Positions 1 to 7,492 are shown, counted from the stretch's first letter. The stretch: 16,695 nucleotides of DNA from Acidobacteriota bacterium (GCA_028749105.1 JAQUQF010000010.1:1-16695); one strand, 5' to 3'. Made by a program: numbers and translations. The notes: generated from the letters alone by a model not told the origin.

Positions 1-674
1 CCGCCCCCCTCGGGCATCCGGTCCAGGACCAGCTGCCCCTTGTCCAGCTTGACGATGCGCTTGGGAAAAAGGTTGATCAGGTTGAGATCGTGGGTGGCGA
101 TGATGGTGGTGATGCCGCTGGCGTTTATCTTTTCGAAGATGCGGATGATCTCGATGGACAGCTCGGTGTCCAGGTTGCCGGTGGGCTCGTCGGCGATGAG
201 GATCTTGGGGTTGCCGATGACGGCGCGGGCGATGGCCACCCGCTGCTGCTCGCCGCCGGAAATGTGGGAGGTCAGGTAGCGCTTGCGATGACTCAGGCCC
301 ACCAGGGCCAGGGTGCTGTTGACCTTGTTCTCGATCGCGGCCCGCCTTTCGCCGCGGACGAGCAGCGGCACGGCCACGTTCTCCTGCACGGTGCGGTTCA
401 TCAGCAGCTTGAAGTCCTGGAAGACGATGCCGATCTGCCGGCGCAGCTTGTACAGCTTTGCATGGGGGATGAGGGTGCTGTTGACCGAGTCGATGAGGAT
501 CTGCCCTTTGCTGGGCTCCTCTTCCTTATAGATGAGCTTGAGCAAGGTCGACTTGCCGGCTCCCGAGGCGCCGGTGAGAAAGATAAATTCGCCGCGTTCG
601 ATGGCGAGGTTGATGTCGCTCAGGGCCTCGTTGCTGCGGAAATACTGCTTGTAAACATGAAAGAACTGGATCAC
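1..674 (-). CDS. ftsE: Cell division ATP-binding protein FtsE (ABC ATPase), 3' end cut by the window edge
   Basis: About 224 codons are visible, close to the usual FtsE length of 220-230, so only the last few residues and the stop are missing. Seen in the translation: Walker A GASGAGKST (residues 35-43), Q-loop IVFQDFKLL (83-91, a form typical of FtsE), signature ISGGEQQR (138-145), Walker B ILIADE (158-163), D-loop NLD (167-169) and switch His195. FtsE normally pairs with the membrane protein FtsX to activate peptidoglycan hydrolases at the division septum; ftsX would be expected just beyond the left edge. The GTG start overlaps the stop of the upstream transketolase gene in a GTGA tetranucleotide, suggesting translational coupling. 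A generic LolD/MacB-type ATPase is the main alternative, but the Q-loop and short length favour FtsE. Confidence 0.88.
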   Translation of the reverse strand, partial: MIQFFHVYKQYFRSNEALSDINLAIERGEFIFLTGASGAGKSTLLKLIYKEEEPSKGQILIDSVNSTLIPHAKLYKLRRQIGIVFQDFKLLMNRTVQENVAVPLLVRGERRAAIENKVNSTLALVGLSHRKRYLTSHISGGEQQRVAIARAVIGNPKILIADEPTGNLDTELSIEIIRIFEKINASGITTIIATHDLNLINLFPKRIVKLDKGQLVLDRMPEGG

Positions 675-1606
675 GGCCGGGAGAGCAGGAGCCTGGCGGC
701 AGCGGCGATGTCGCCGGCGGCCAGCTTGAAGTGAGCGTACAGGTCCTCCGGCTTGCCGGAGCGGCCGAACTGGTCGTCCATGCCCATGAGGGTCATCGGC
801 ACCGGGCAGTGCTGGGCCAGGAACTCGGCGCAGGCGCCGCCCAGGCCGCCGCGCAGCGAGTGATCCTCAACGGTGAGGACACGGCCGGTCTTGCGGGCAA
901 AGCGCAGCAGGGTGTCTCCGTCCAGCGGCTTCAGGCTGGAGAAGTCGATGACTGCCGCCGAGATTTTACCGGACGCCAGGAGCTCGGCGGCCTGCAGCGC
1001 CTTCTCGACCATCGCCCCCATGGCCACGAGGGTGATCTCCGTGCCGTCGCGGAGAACGGGGGCCTGCCCCAGGACAAAGCGGTGCTCGGGGCCGAACAGG
1101 GTCGTCAGATTGCCGCGCACCAGGCGGATGAAGAAGGGCCCGGGAGTGGCGGCGGCGAATTCGACGGCCTGCGCCGTCTCGATGGCATCGGCTGGCACGA
1201 TGACCGTCATGCCGGGCAAGGTGCGCGCCAGGGCGACGTCCTCCAGCGACTGGTGGGTGGCGCCGTCCTCGCCGACCCCCAGGCCGGCGTGGGTGCCGAC
1301 CAGCTTGACGTTGGCCTGGTTGTAGCAGACCGACTGGCGGACCTGGTCGAAGACGCGGCCGATCAGGAAGGCGCAGAACGAGCTGGCGAATACGGTCTTG
1401 CCGGTCAGGGCGATGCCGGCAGCAGTTGAGACCATGTCCTGTTCGGACAACCCCATGTCGATGAAGCGGCCGGCGAACTCCCTGGCGAAGACCATGGTCT
1501 GGGTGGACTTGGCCAGGTCGGCATCCAGGACGACCAGGTCGGGATTCTCGCGTCCCAGCTTCAGCAAGGTCTGACCGTAGGCGCCGCGCAGGCTCTCAGT
1601 CGCCAT
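671..1606 (-). CDS. Transketolase, C-terminal subunit (split transketolase)
   Basis: 311 residues starting at ATG 1606, preceded by an AGGAG site about 8 nt upstream; longer in-frame starts would run into the N-subunit gene. It carries the pyrimidine-binding TPP domain and the transketolase C-terminal domain. Motif GLSEQDM (52-58) supplies the catalytic glutamate (E55) that activates thiamine diphosphate. The segments GTHAGLGVGEDGATHQ and PGMTVIVPADA are typical of this half. With the adjacent N-terminal subunit it should form the heteromeric enzyme moving two-carbon ketol units in the non-oxidative pentose phosphate pathway. The start overlaps the end of the N-subunit gene by 11 bases, and its stop overlaps the GTG of ftsE. 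The DXS/pyruvate dehydrogenase E1-beta families share the fold, but the pairing with the N-subunit supports transketolase. Confidence 0.9.
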   Translation of the reverse strand: MATESLRGAYGQTLLKLGRENPDLVVLDADLAKSTQTMVFAREFAGRFIDMGLSEQDMVSTAAGIALTGKTVFASSFCAFLIGRVFDQVRQSVCYNQANVKLVGTHAGLGVGEDGATHQSLEDVALARTLPGMTVIVPADAIETAQAVEFAAATPGPFFIRLVRGNLTTLFGPEHRFVLGQAPVLRDGTEITLVAMGAMVEKALQAAELLASGKISAAVIDFSSLKPLDGDTLLRFARKTGRVLTVEDHSLRGGLGGACAEFLAQHCPVPMTLMGMDDQFGRSGKPEDLYAHFKLAAGDIAAAARLLLSRP

Positions 1607-2423
1607 AACCGAGCTCCTGCAGGGCGATCGCCGTTTCCTGGGCGTTTGGGGCCTGGCCGTGAAAGTTGACGTTGTTCTCCATGAAGGAAACCCCTTTGCC
1701 CTTGACGGTGCGGGCAATGATCATGGTCGGCATCCCGCTCTCGCGGCGGAAGGCGGCGACAGCCTCTGATATCTGCCGCAGGTCGTGGCCGTCTATCTCG
1801 TGGACGCGCCAGCGGAAGGCCTGCCATTTTTCGCGCAGCGGGCGGACGTCCTTGATGTCGCTGACCCGGCCATCGATCTGCAGATCATTGTAGTCCAGGA
1901 AAACGCAAAGGTTGGCCAGCTTGCGGAAGCCCGCGGTCATGGCGGCTTCCCAGATCTGGCCCTCCTGGGACTCGCCGTCGCCGATGAGGGCGAAGACGCT
2001 GGCCGGGTTTCCGGCAAGCCTCAGACCCAAGGCCATGCCCGAGGCCATGGAGAGCCCCTGGCCCAGCGAGCCGGTCGAGGCTTCCACCCCCGGGGTGTCC
2101 AGGCGGTGGGGGTGGCCCTGCAGGCTGGATCCTGCCTGGCGCAGCGTGTCGAGCAGGTCGGGGGGGAAAAAGCCGCGCTCGGCGAGTGTGGCGTACAGCA
2201 CGGGGGCGGCATGGCCCTTGGAAAGGACGAAGCGGTCGCGGTCGGGGAGGGCGGGATCGGCCGGGTCGATGCGCATTTCACGGAAGTAGAGGCAGGTGAG
2301 GATCTCCACCGCCGATAGCGAACCGCCAGGGTGGCCCGACGCGGCCATGCTGATCATGCGGATGATCCGTATCCGGATACGGCGCGCGATCTCACTCAGA
2401 TCTGCCAATTCCTTCTCGTTCAT
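1596..2423 (-). CDS. Transketolase, N-terminal subunit (split transketolase)
   Basis: 275 residues from ATG 2423, with GGGGAG about 7 nt upstream; a longer reading frame to 2507 overlaps the upstream gene and is rejected. It holds the diphosphate-binding half of the TPP enzyme: GHPGGSLS (30-37), SKGHAAP (68-74), and the TPP/metal motif beginning GDGESQEGQ (148-156) and ending in YNDLQIDG. These are the standard transketolase positions for substrate and cofactor binding. The protein is about half the length of one-piece transketolases and is completed by the downstream gene, which overlaps it by 11 bases. The cytoplasmic complex acts in the pentose phosphate pathway. The gene follows the zinc-ribbon gene by 26 bases, so the four genes look like one operon. 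Confidence 0.92.
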   Translation of the reverse strand: MNEKELADLSEIARRIRIRIIRMISMAASGHPGGSLSAVEILTCLYFREMRIDPADPALPDRDRFVLSKGHAAPVLYATLAERGFFPPDLLDTLRQAGSSLQGHPHRLDTPGVEASTGSLGQGLSMASGMALGLRLAGNPASVFALIGDGESQEGQIWEAAMTAGFRKLANLCVFLDYNDLQIDGRVSDIKDVRPLREKWQAFRWRVHEIDGHDLRQISEAVAAFRRESGMPTMIIARTVKGKGVSFMENNVNFHGQAPNAQETAIALQELGYGD

Positions 2424-2449
2424 CCGCGGACTCCCCGGCGGAAAAGAAG

Positions 2450-3172
2450 CTACTCTTCCACCTCGTCGATGATCTTCTTGAACAGTATCCGGCCGCAGCT
2501 CTCGCACACCAGCACGTCGCTGGACATGATCATCTCGCTCAGGACCTGGGGGCGGATCTTGATGTTGCAGATGCCGCAGAAATCGGTCTGCACATTGGAA
2601 ACGACCTTGCCGGCCTTTTTGACGAACAGGTTGTCATAGGCCTTGAGCAGCTTGGGGTCGACCCGGTCGCGCAACTCTTTCTTGTTCAAAGTCTCCTCGG
2701 CCAGCTTGGCTTTATGATAGTCGAGGTTGGCGAGCATGTCCTTGATCTGCTGGTTGTAGATGTCGGCGATCTTCCTGAACTCGCCCTCGGCCTCACGGAT
2801 CATGCCCATGATCTCATCGGACTCGCACATTTTTTCGATGATCTTCTCTTCCACTCCGGTGATATTGGCTTCCTCGAACTTGATCTCGTTGCTGAAGCCC
2901 TGATATTCCTTATTGGTGGTCACTTTCTTCATCTGTTCCTTGTATTTGCCGATCTTGTCGCGGATGACGGCGATTTCACGCTCCAGCTTTTTCCGCTCCT
3001 CGCCGTTCTGATGCAGCTTTTTCTTGGCTTTTTCGATCATGTCGGAACGGGAATCGCGCTCGTCTTCCAGTGCCTTGATCTGGAGCGGGATATCCTTGAT
3101 GATGGCTTCGATATCCTTCAATTGGTCGTCTTTCAGCTGCAGGGCGTATAAAATGTCGAGTCCTTCTTTCAA
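2450..3172 (-). CDS. Coiled-coil protein with C-terminal C4 zinc ribbon (COG1579 / CdsZ-like)
   Basis: 240 residues. Residues ~10-180 are rich in Lys, Glu and Leu with heptad character, predicting a long antiparallel coiled coil. The C-terminus has two CxxC pairs, CGIC (C199, C202) and CESC (C223, C226), forming a C4 zinc ribbon. This matches the COG1579 family, annotated as predicted nucleic-acid-binding Zn-ribbon proteins and including the chlamydial CdsZ; its cellular role in most bacteria is not established. The start is TTG, supported by a strong AAGGAG five bases upstream. It is the first protein gene after the CAU tRNA and precedes the split transketolase by 26 bases. The family assignment is good; any functional link to transketolase or FtsE is only positional. 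Confidence 0.82.
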   Translation of the reverse strand: MKEGLDILYALQLKDDQLKDIEAIIKDIPLQIKALEDERDSRSDMIEKAKKKLHQNGEERKKLEREIAVIRDKIGKYKEQMKKVTTNKEYQGFSNEIKFEEANITGVEEKIIEKMCESDEIMGMIREAEGEFRKIADIYNQQIKDMLANLDYHKAKLAEETLNKKELRDRVDPKLLKAYDNLFVKKAGKVVSNVQTDFCGICNIKIRPQVLSEMIMSSDVLVCESCGRILFKKIIDEVEE

Positions 3173-3177
3173 TCGAG

Positions 3178-3183
3178 CTCCTT
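3178..3183 (-). promoter_or_regulatory. Shine-Dalgarno site deciding a TTG start
   Basis: AAGGAG on the minus strand, five bases before the TTG at 3172. It is the best ribosome-binding site near the 5' end of the zinc-ribbon gene and fixes the unusual start codon; no in-frame ATG or GTG competes upstream. Confidence 0.7.
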
Positions 3184-3200
3184 AAACTGGACGCATTTGC

Positions 3201-3273
3201 TGGGCCTACCAGGACTCGAACCTGGAACCAACCGGTTATGAGCCGGTAGCTCTAGCCATTGAGCTATAGACCC
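3201..3273 (-). tRNA. tRNA with anticodon CAU (elongator Met, or Ile2 read after lysidine modification)
   Basis: A full cloverleaf folds from the sequence. The acceptor stem is GGGTCTA/TAGGCCC with one G-T pair, the D stem GCTC/GAGC, the anticodon stem ACCGG/CCGGT around loop CTCATAA (anticodon CAT), the variable loop five bases, and the T stem CCAGG/CCTGG with loop TTCGAGT. The discriminator is A (3201) and CCA is not encoded. It is not the initiator: the first pair is G1-C72 rather than a mismatch, and the anticodon stem lacks the three consecutive G-C pairs. Elongator tRNA-Met and TilS-modified tRNA-Ile2 both have CAU and similar loops, and I cannot separate them by eye. Confidence 0.93.
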
Positions 3274-3285
3274 CTGCCAGAAGCA

Positions 3286-3314
3286 AGAGTAGCAAAATCG
3301 CGTCTGCCTGTCAA
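3286..3314 (-). promoter_or_regulatory. Sigma70-type promoter of the tRNA (and probably the operon behind it)
   Basis: On the minus strand a perfect TTGACA (3314-3309) is followed after exactly 17 bases by TACTCT (3291-3286). The predicted start, about 3279, lies some six bases before the mature tRNA 5' end. No hairpin plus T-run terminator is visible between the tRNA and the TTG start 28 bases further on, so this promoter may also drive the zinc-ribbon, transketolase and ftsE genes. Confidence 0.7.
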
Positions 3315-3365
3315 GACCGGCAAAACGTTTTTTCCGGCCTCTGCCCCCATTTTTTCATTCTCCGG

Positions 3366-3395
3366 TTGACAATTTTTGTTATTTTATTATATAAA
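3366..3395 (+). promoter_or_regulatory. Sigma70-type promoter with predicted leaderless start
   Basis: TTGACA (3366-3371) is followed by TATATA (3388-3393, spacing 16) or TATAAA (3390-3395, spacing 18) in an AT-rich tract. Only six bases separate TATAAA from the ATG at 3402, so transcription should start at or next to the initiation codon. No Shine-Dalgarno sequence is present. Confidence 0.7.
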
Positions 3396-3401
3396 CTAAA
3401 A

Positions 3402-4568
3402 ATGAAAAAGATTGCCCTTTCGATTATGTTTTTCGGATTATGCCTGCCCACTTTCTCTTTTTTCCCTTTTTTCTATGGCGCCCGCTCCCTTGCCCTCGGC
3501 TATTCCTCGCTGGCTTTCAACTATGATGCCAATGCCCTCTTCGTTAACCCCGCCCTGCTGAATTCGATCGGTTCTTCCCTGGGGGGCTATCAATACCAGA
3601 CCAGCTACCTCGATTCTCGCGATATATGCGGGCGGCTGGGCTCGATTCTGGCCCATGACCTGGGTGATTTCTCAAACCTGGGCGAAAAGGACCGGGAATC
3701 TCTCCTGGCAGACCTGAACATGGTGTTCTCGTCCAGGGCGGCGATCAGCGGCTTCCAATTCCACAACCCCGGCTATGCCGGCAAGGGCTATGCGGTCGCC
3801 GTTGCCACAGTGGATGCCGCGGTCATTCATCCCCTGCAGAACTCCGTCCTCGACAAGCCGGCCGGGGAAATCACCAATGCCGATATCGCCTCCCTGCGCC
3901 TGCGTTTCATCGGTTTCCATTACACCGAATATTCCCTGGCCTTTGCATTCCCGTTATCGGCGACTGTTGCCGTTGGCGCCACCGCCCACTACCTCAAGGG
4001 GCGCAACACCGAGTTCACCGCCGCGTTTGCCGACGAGCCCTTCCGGGCCGGTTCAGGGGCCAAGGACCTGCTGAGTTACGCCTGGTCGGCTGCGGACAGG
4101 AATTTTTCCAAGCTCAATTTCGATCTGGGGGCCAGCGCGGCCTTCGGGCCCTATTTCCGTGCCGGGCTGGTGGTGAAGAACGTCGCCAGCCCGGGGATCT
4201 CCACCGCGGCTGGCGAGTTGCAACTTGCCCGGCGCCTGGTTGCCGGCCTCTCATTCCGCCCCGACAGCCAGCTGGGGATCTATCTGGACATCGATGCCTC
4301 ACGCGGCGACCTGTTCCAGACCGGCGTGGAGGCGCAGCCCATATCCCTGGGCATCGAGAAGGGGCTTTTTCGCAACAAGCTGTTCCTGAGGACCGGGCTG
4401 TGGAGCGATCTGGCCGCGGACTATTTCCTCGGCCGCAAATCGAACGCCCTCTATGGCCTGGGCTGCGGCTTCAACCTGGGCAAGTTCCTCGTTGATCTGG
4501 CCTTGGGCATCGACCCGCAGGGGCGCATGAAAAACCTTGGAATTTCGGGTTTTTACATGATCCAATGA
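3402..4568 (+). CDS. PorV/PorQ-like outer-membrane beta-barrel protein
   Basis: 388 residues from ATG 3402. The N-terminus MKKIALSIMFFGLCLPTFS is a typical signal peptide (lysines, then a hydrophobic core). It is followed by a segment containing GARSLALGYSS, then DANALFVNPALL, which resembles the start of PorV/PorQ and TraF-like barrel proteins (GAR..LG.G......D..A...NPA). The rest alternates polar and hydrophobic residues with many aromatic strand ends, and the chain ends in strand-like FYMIQ, as expected of an outer-membrane barrel. Its function is unknown; PorV relatives act as shuttle or assembly factors in type IX secretion, but no other such gene is visible. An upstream in-frame start at 3366 would lie on the -35 box and is rejected. 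It precedes pilB but pilB has its own promoter. Confidence 0.7.
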   Translation: MKKIALSIMFFGLCLPTFSFFPFFYGARSLALGYSSLAFNYDANALFVNPALLNSIGSSLGGYQYQTSYLDSRDICGRLGSILAHDLGDFSNLGEKDRESLLADLNMVFSSRAAISGFQFHNPGYAGKGYAVAVATVDAAVIHPLQNSVLDKPAGEITNADIASLRLRFIGFHYTEYSLAFAFPLSATVAVGATAHYLKGRNTEFTAAFADEPFRAGSGAKDLLSYAWSAADRNFSKLNFDLGASAAFGPYFRAGLVVKNVASPGISTAAGELQLARRLVAGLSFRPDSQLGIYLDIDASRGDLFQTGVEAQPISLGIEKGLFRNKLFLRTGLWSDLAADYFLGRKSNALYGLGCGFNLGKFLVDLALGIDPQGRMKNLGISGFYMIQ

Positions 4569-4569
4569 A

Positions 4570-4589
4570 AAAATTGACAATTCAATTTT
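4570..4589 (+). repeat. Inverted repeat overlapping the pilB -35 box
   Basis: AAAATTG (4570-4576) and CAATTTT (4583-4589) are perfect inverted arms around a six-base centre ACAATT. The -35 hexamer TTGACA (4574-4579) lies inside. It begins two bases after the stop of the preceding gene. It could be an operator; it is too AT-rich for a normal intrinsic terminator. Chance in an AT-rich patch is possible. Confidence 0.4.
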
Positions 4590-4602
4590 CTTTGCATACA
4601 AT
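4574..4602 (+). promoter_or_regulatory. Sigma70-type promoter of the pil operon
   Basis: Perfect TTGACA (4574-4579), 17-base spacer, then TACAAT (4597-4602). The ATG of pilB (4612) follows after nine bases, so the 5' leader should be about zero to three bases. No Shine-Dalgarno site lies before this ATG or before the alternative ATG at 4618. Confidence 0.75.
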
Positions 4603-4611
4603 GGTACCAAC

Positions 4612-6327
4612 ATGGCTATGCGCTTAGGAGATTTCCTACTAAAGGAAAAGAAGGTCACGGAAGAAAAGCTCCAGCACGCACTGGAGGTGCAGAAAAAGGA
4701 GCCGGGTAAGCTGGGCAGCATCCTGATCCGCCTGGGTTATGTCACCGAGGAGGACATCGCCCAGGTTTTGAGCAAGCAGTTCGGCTATCCGTCGATCAAC
4801 CTGTCAAAATTCGAGATCGACGAGAAGGTGATCGAGCTGATCAAGCCCGATATCGCCCGCAAGCACGTCGTCATCCCCATCCATCGCATCGGTTCCAACC
4901 TTACCCTGGCCATGGCCGATCCCTCCAACCTGTTCGTGCAGGAGGAGATCCGCTTCTCCACCAACCTGCGCATCCAGGCGGTCATCGCCCCCGAATCGTC
5001 GATCCTGAGTGCCATTGACAAGTACTATGGCTCCTCCACCGGTATCGAGGCCCAAAAATTTCTAGACGAGATCGAACTGAGCGAAGACTCGAACGTCGAG
5101 GTCATGGAAATGACCGACGACGAGGTCTCCACCGAAGGCGAGGGGGACGAGGATGCCCCGGCCATCAAGCTGGTCAACCTCATCTTCAACGACGCCATCA
5201 TCAAGGGGGCGTCCGACATCCACTTCGAGCCCTACGAGAAGGAGTTCCGCGTGCGCCTGCGCATTGATGGCGTGCTGCACGAGTACATGAAGCCGCCGAT
5301 GAACCTGAAGAGCAAGGTTTCCTCGCGGTTGAAGATCATTTCCGGCATGGACATCGCCGAGAAGCGCCTGCCCCAGGATGGCCGCATCAAGACCAAGGTC
5401 GACACCGCCACGGCCAAGAAGGTCGTTGACATGCGCGTCTCCTCGCTGCCCACCATCCATGGCGAGAAGATCGTCATCCGCATCCTGGACAAAGACCAGC
5501 TCAAGCTCGACCTGACCCAGCTCGGTTTTGAGCCCAGTTCGCTGCAGAAGTTCGAACGCAACATCAAGGAGCCATGGGGCATTATCCTGGTCACCGGCCC
5601 CACCGGATCGGGCAAAACCAATACGCTGTACTCGGCCGTCTCCAAGCTGAATGACGAGGAAGTGAACATCCTGACCGCGGAAAACCCCGTGGAATTCAAT
5701 ATTTTCGGCATCAACCAGGTCAACATCAAGGAGCAGATCGGCCTGACCTTTCCGGCCGCCCTGCGCACCTTCATGCGCCAGGACCCGAACATCATCCTGG
5801 TGGGTGAGATCCGCGACTTCGAGACCGCCGATATCGCCATCAAGGCCGCCCTGACCGGCCACCTGGTCCTTTCGACGCTGCATACCAACGATGCGCCGTC
5901 GACCATCGCCCGCCTGGTCAACATGGGCATCGAACCCTTCCTGGTAGCCACCGCTCTGCGCCTGGTCCAGGCCCAGCGGCTGATCCGCCGCTTGTGCGCC
6001 AACTGCAAGGCCCAAACCAAGATCCCCGCCCAGACCCTCATCGAGATCGGCTTCACCCCGGAGGAGGCCAAAAGCGTGCAGATCTACGAGCCCAAAGGCT
6101 GCGACAAGTGCAACAACACGGGTTACAAGGGCCGTGTCGGGCTGTTTGAAGTCATGGAGCTCGATGAGGAGATCCGTGAGATGATCATGATCGGCGCCTC
6201 CACCTCCGAGTTGCGGCAGAAGGCCAAGGAGAAGGGCATGCTCACCCTGCGCATGAGCGGGCTGGAAAAGATCAAACAGGGGATGACCTCGATCGAGGAA
6301 GTATTGAGGGAAACTTCCAAGATCTAA
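4612..6327 (+). CDS. pilB: Type IV pilus assembly (extension) ATPase PilB
   Basis: 571 residues, normal for PilB. Residues ~4-140 form an MshEN-type N-domain with two repeats (RLGDFL at 4-9 and KLGSIL at 33-38). The central GspE/PilB ATPase domain has an aspartate-rich ASDIHFEPYE stretch, Walker A GPTGSGKT (329-336), Walker B IILVGE (394-399) and the His box STLHTND. A zinc site is formed by C462/C465 and C497/C500, a PilB/GspE hallmark that PilT lacks. It is the cytoplasmic hexamer that drives pilin polymerisation. The usual EDPVE motif reads ENPVE here (N358). GspE of type II secretion is the alternative; the pilT, pilC, pilS and pilR neighbours decide for PilB. It is translated without a visible Shine-Dalgarno site. 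Confidence 0.95.
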   Translation: MAMRLGDFLLKEKKVTEEKLQHALEVQKKEPGKLGSILIRLGYVTEEDIAQVLSKQFGYPSINLSKFEIDEKVIELIKPDIARKHVVIPIHRIGSNLTLAMADPSNLFVQEEIRFSTNLRIQAVIAPESSILSAIDKYYGSSTGIEAQKFLDEIELSEDSNVEVMEMTDDEVSTEGEGDEDAPAIKLVNLIFNDAIIKGASDIHFEPYEKEFRVRLRIDGVLHEYMKPPMNLKSKVSSRLKIISGMDIAEKRLPQDGRIKTKVDTATAKKVVDMRVSSLPTIHGEKIVIRILDKDQLKLDLTQLGFEPSSLQKFERNIKEPWGIILVTGPTGSGKTNTLYSAVSKLNDEEVNILTAENPVEFNIFGINQVNIKEQIGLTFPAALRTFMRQDPNIILVGEIRDFETADIAIKAALTGHLVLSTLHTNDAPSTIARLVNMGIEPFLVATALRLVQAQRLIRRLCANCKAQTKIPAQTLIEIGFTPEEAKSVQIYEPKGCDKCNNTGYKGRVGLFEVMELDEEIREMIMIGASTSELRQKAKEKGMLTLRMSGLEKIKQGMTSIEEVLRETSKI

Positions 6328-6337
6328 GGAGAAAAGC

Positions 6338-7480
6338 ATGGCATTGCCGCTTCCGCAACTTTTGAAGATCATGGTCGACGAGGGGGGGACCGACCTGCAT
6401 ATTACCACCAATTCGTCGCCGCTGATTCGTGTCCACGGCCTGTTGAAAAGGATCGAACACCCGTCGCTGTCGCCGTCCGAGACCAAGCAGATGATCTACA
6501 GCATCCTGAACGACAACCAGAAGTACAAGTTCGAGGAGAACTGGGAGCTCGACTTCTCCTTCGGCATCAAGGGGCTGGCCCGTTTCCGCGCCAACGTCTT
6601 CATGCAGCGCGGCGCCGTCGCCGGTGCTTTTCGCCGCATTCCCTACGAGATCTGGGGCTTCGAAAAGCTGGGCCTGCCGGCCATCGTCCCCACCATGACC
6701 AACAAGGCCCGCGGCCTGATCCTGGTCACGGGGCCGACCGGCTCCGGCAAGACCACCACCCTGGCGTCGATGATCGACAAGATCAACAAAGAACATCCGG
6801 TGCACATCATCACCATCGAGGACCCCATCGAGTACCTGCACTCGCACCGCAAGGCCATGGTCAACCAGCGCGAGCTGCACGCCGACACCAAGAGCTTCCC
6901 CATGGCGCTGCGCTCGGTCCTGCGCGAGGACCCCGATGTCGTACTGATCGGCGAGATGCGCGACCTGGAGACCATCCAGGCGGCCATCACCGTCGCCGAG
7001 ACCGGCCACCTGACGTTCGCCACCCTGCACACCAACTCCGCGGCCCAGACCATCAACCGCATCGTCGATGTCTTCCCTCCCCACCAGCAGGACCAGGTGC
7101 GCACCCAGCTTTCGATGAACCTGGAGGGCATCATCACCCAGGCGCTGCTGCCCAAGGCGGACGGCCGCGGCCGCTGCCTGGCCGTGGAAATACTGATACC
7201 GAATGCGGCCATCCGCCACCTGATCCGTGACAACAAGATCCACCAGGTGTACTCCTCCATGCAGATGGGGCAGGAAAAGTATGGGATGATCACTTTCAAC
7301 CAATCGCTGGCCAACCTCTATTTCAAGCGGGATATATCGCTGGAGCAGGCCATGGGTGTCTCGCACAATCCCGAGGAACTCCAGGAGCTGATCAACCGGG
7401 GGCCCACGGCCATGTCCGGACAATTCAAAACGAGCCCCACCCCGGCCGCGACCACCAGCGCCGGCAAGGCGCATTCATAA
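6338..7480 (+). CDS. pilT: Type IV pilus retraction ATPase PilT
   Basis: 380 residues, slightly longer than typical PilT (~345) because of an Ala/Pro/Thr-rich tail after ~360. Visible motifs: GTDLHIT (17-23), Walker A GPTGSGKT (132-139), IEDPIEY, Walker B VVLIGEMRD, His box ATLHTNSA and AIRHLIRD, the equivalent of the AIRNLIRE motif needed for retraction in PilT. It lacks the PilB tetracysteine site, as expected. The ATG is preceded by AAGGAG that partly overlaps the pilB stop codon, ten bases separating the genes. It powers pilus depolymerisation and twitching. PilU is less likely since it would normally accompany a separate PilT. Confidence 0.95.
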   Translation: MALPLPQLLKIMVDEGGTDLHITTNSSPLIRVHGLLKRIEHPSLSPSETKQMIYSILNDNQKYKFEENWELDFSFGIKGLARFRANVFMQRGAVAGAFRRIPYEIWGFEKLGLPAIVPTMTNKARGLILVTGPTGSGKTTTLASMIDKINKEHPVHIITIEDPIEYLHSHRKAMVNQRELHADTKSFPMALRSVLREDPDVVLIGEMRDLETIQAAITVAETGHLTFATLHTNSAAQTINRIVDVFPPHQQDQVRTQLSMNLEGIITQALLPKADGRGRCLAVEILIPNAAIRHLIRDNKIHQVYSSMQMGQEKYGMITFNQSLANLYFKRDISLEQAMGVSHNPEELQELINRGPTAMSGQFKTSPTPAATTSAGKAHS

Positions 7481-7492
7481 GGGGGAAACAAC

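Noticed and set aside
90..734. Long plus-strand open frame opposite ftsE
   Set aside because: Composition is that of an antisense shadow in GC-rich DNA; the minus strand has a complete FtsE motif set over the same bases.
3201..3273. Initiator tRNA-fMet
   Set aside because: G1-C72 pair and an incomplete run of G-C pairs in the anticodon stem exclude the initiator type.
5062..6486. 474-codon minus-strand open frame opposite pilB
   Set aside because: No recognisable domain, Asp/Gly/Leu-rich shadow composition, and the plus strand encodes an intact PilB.
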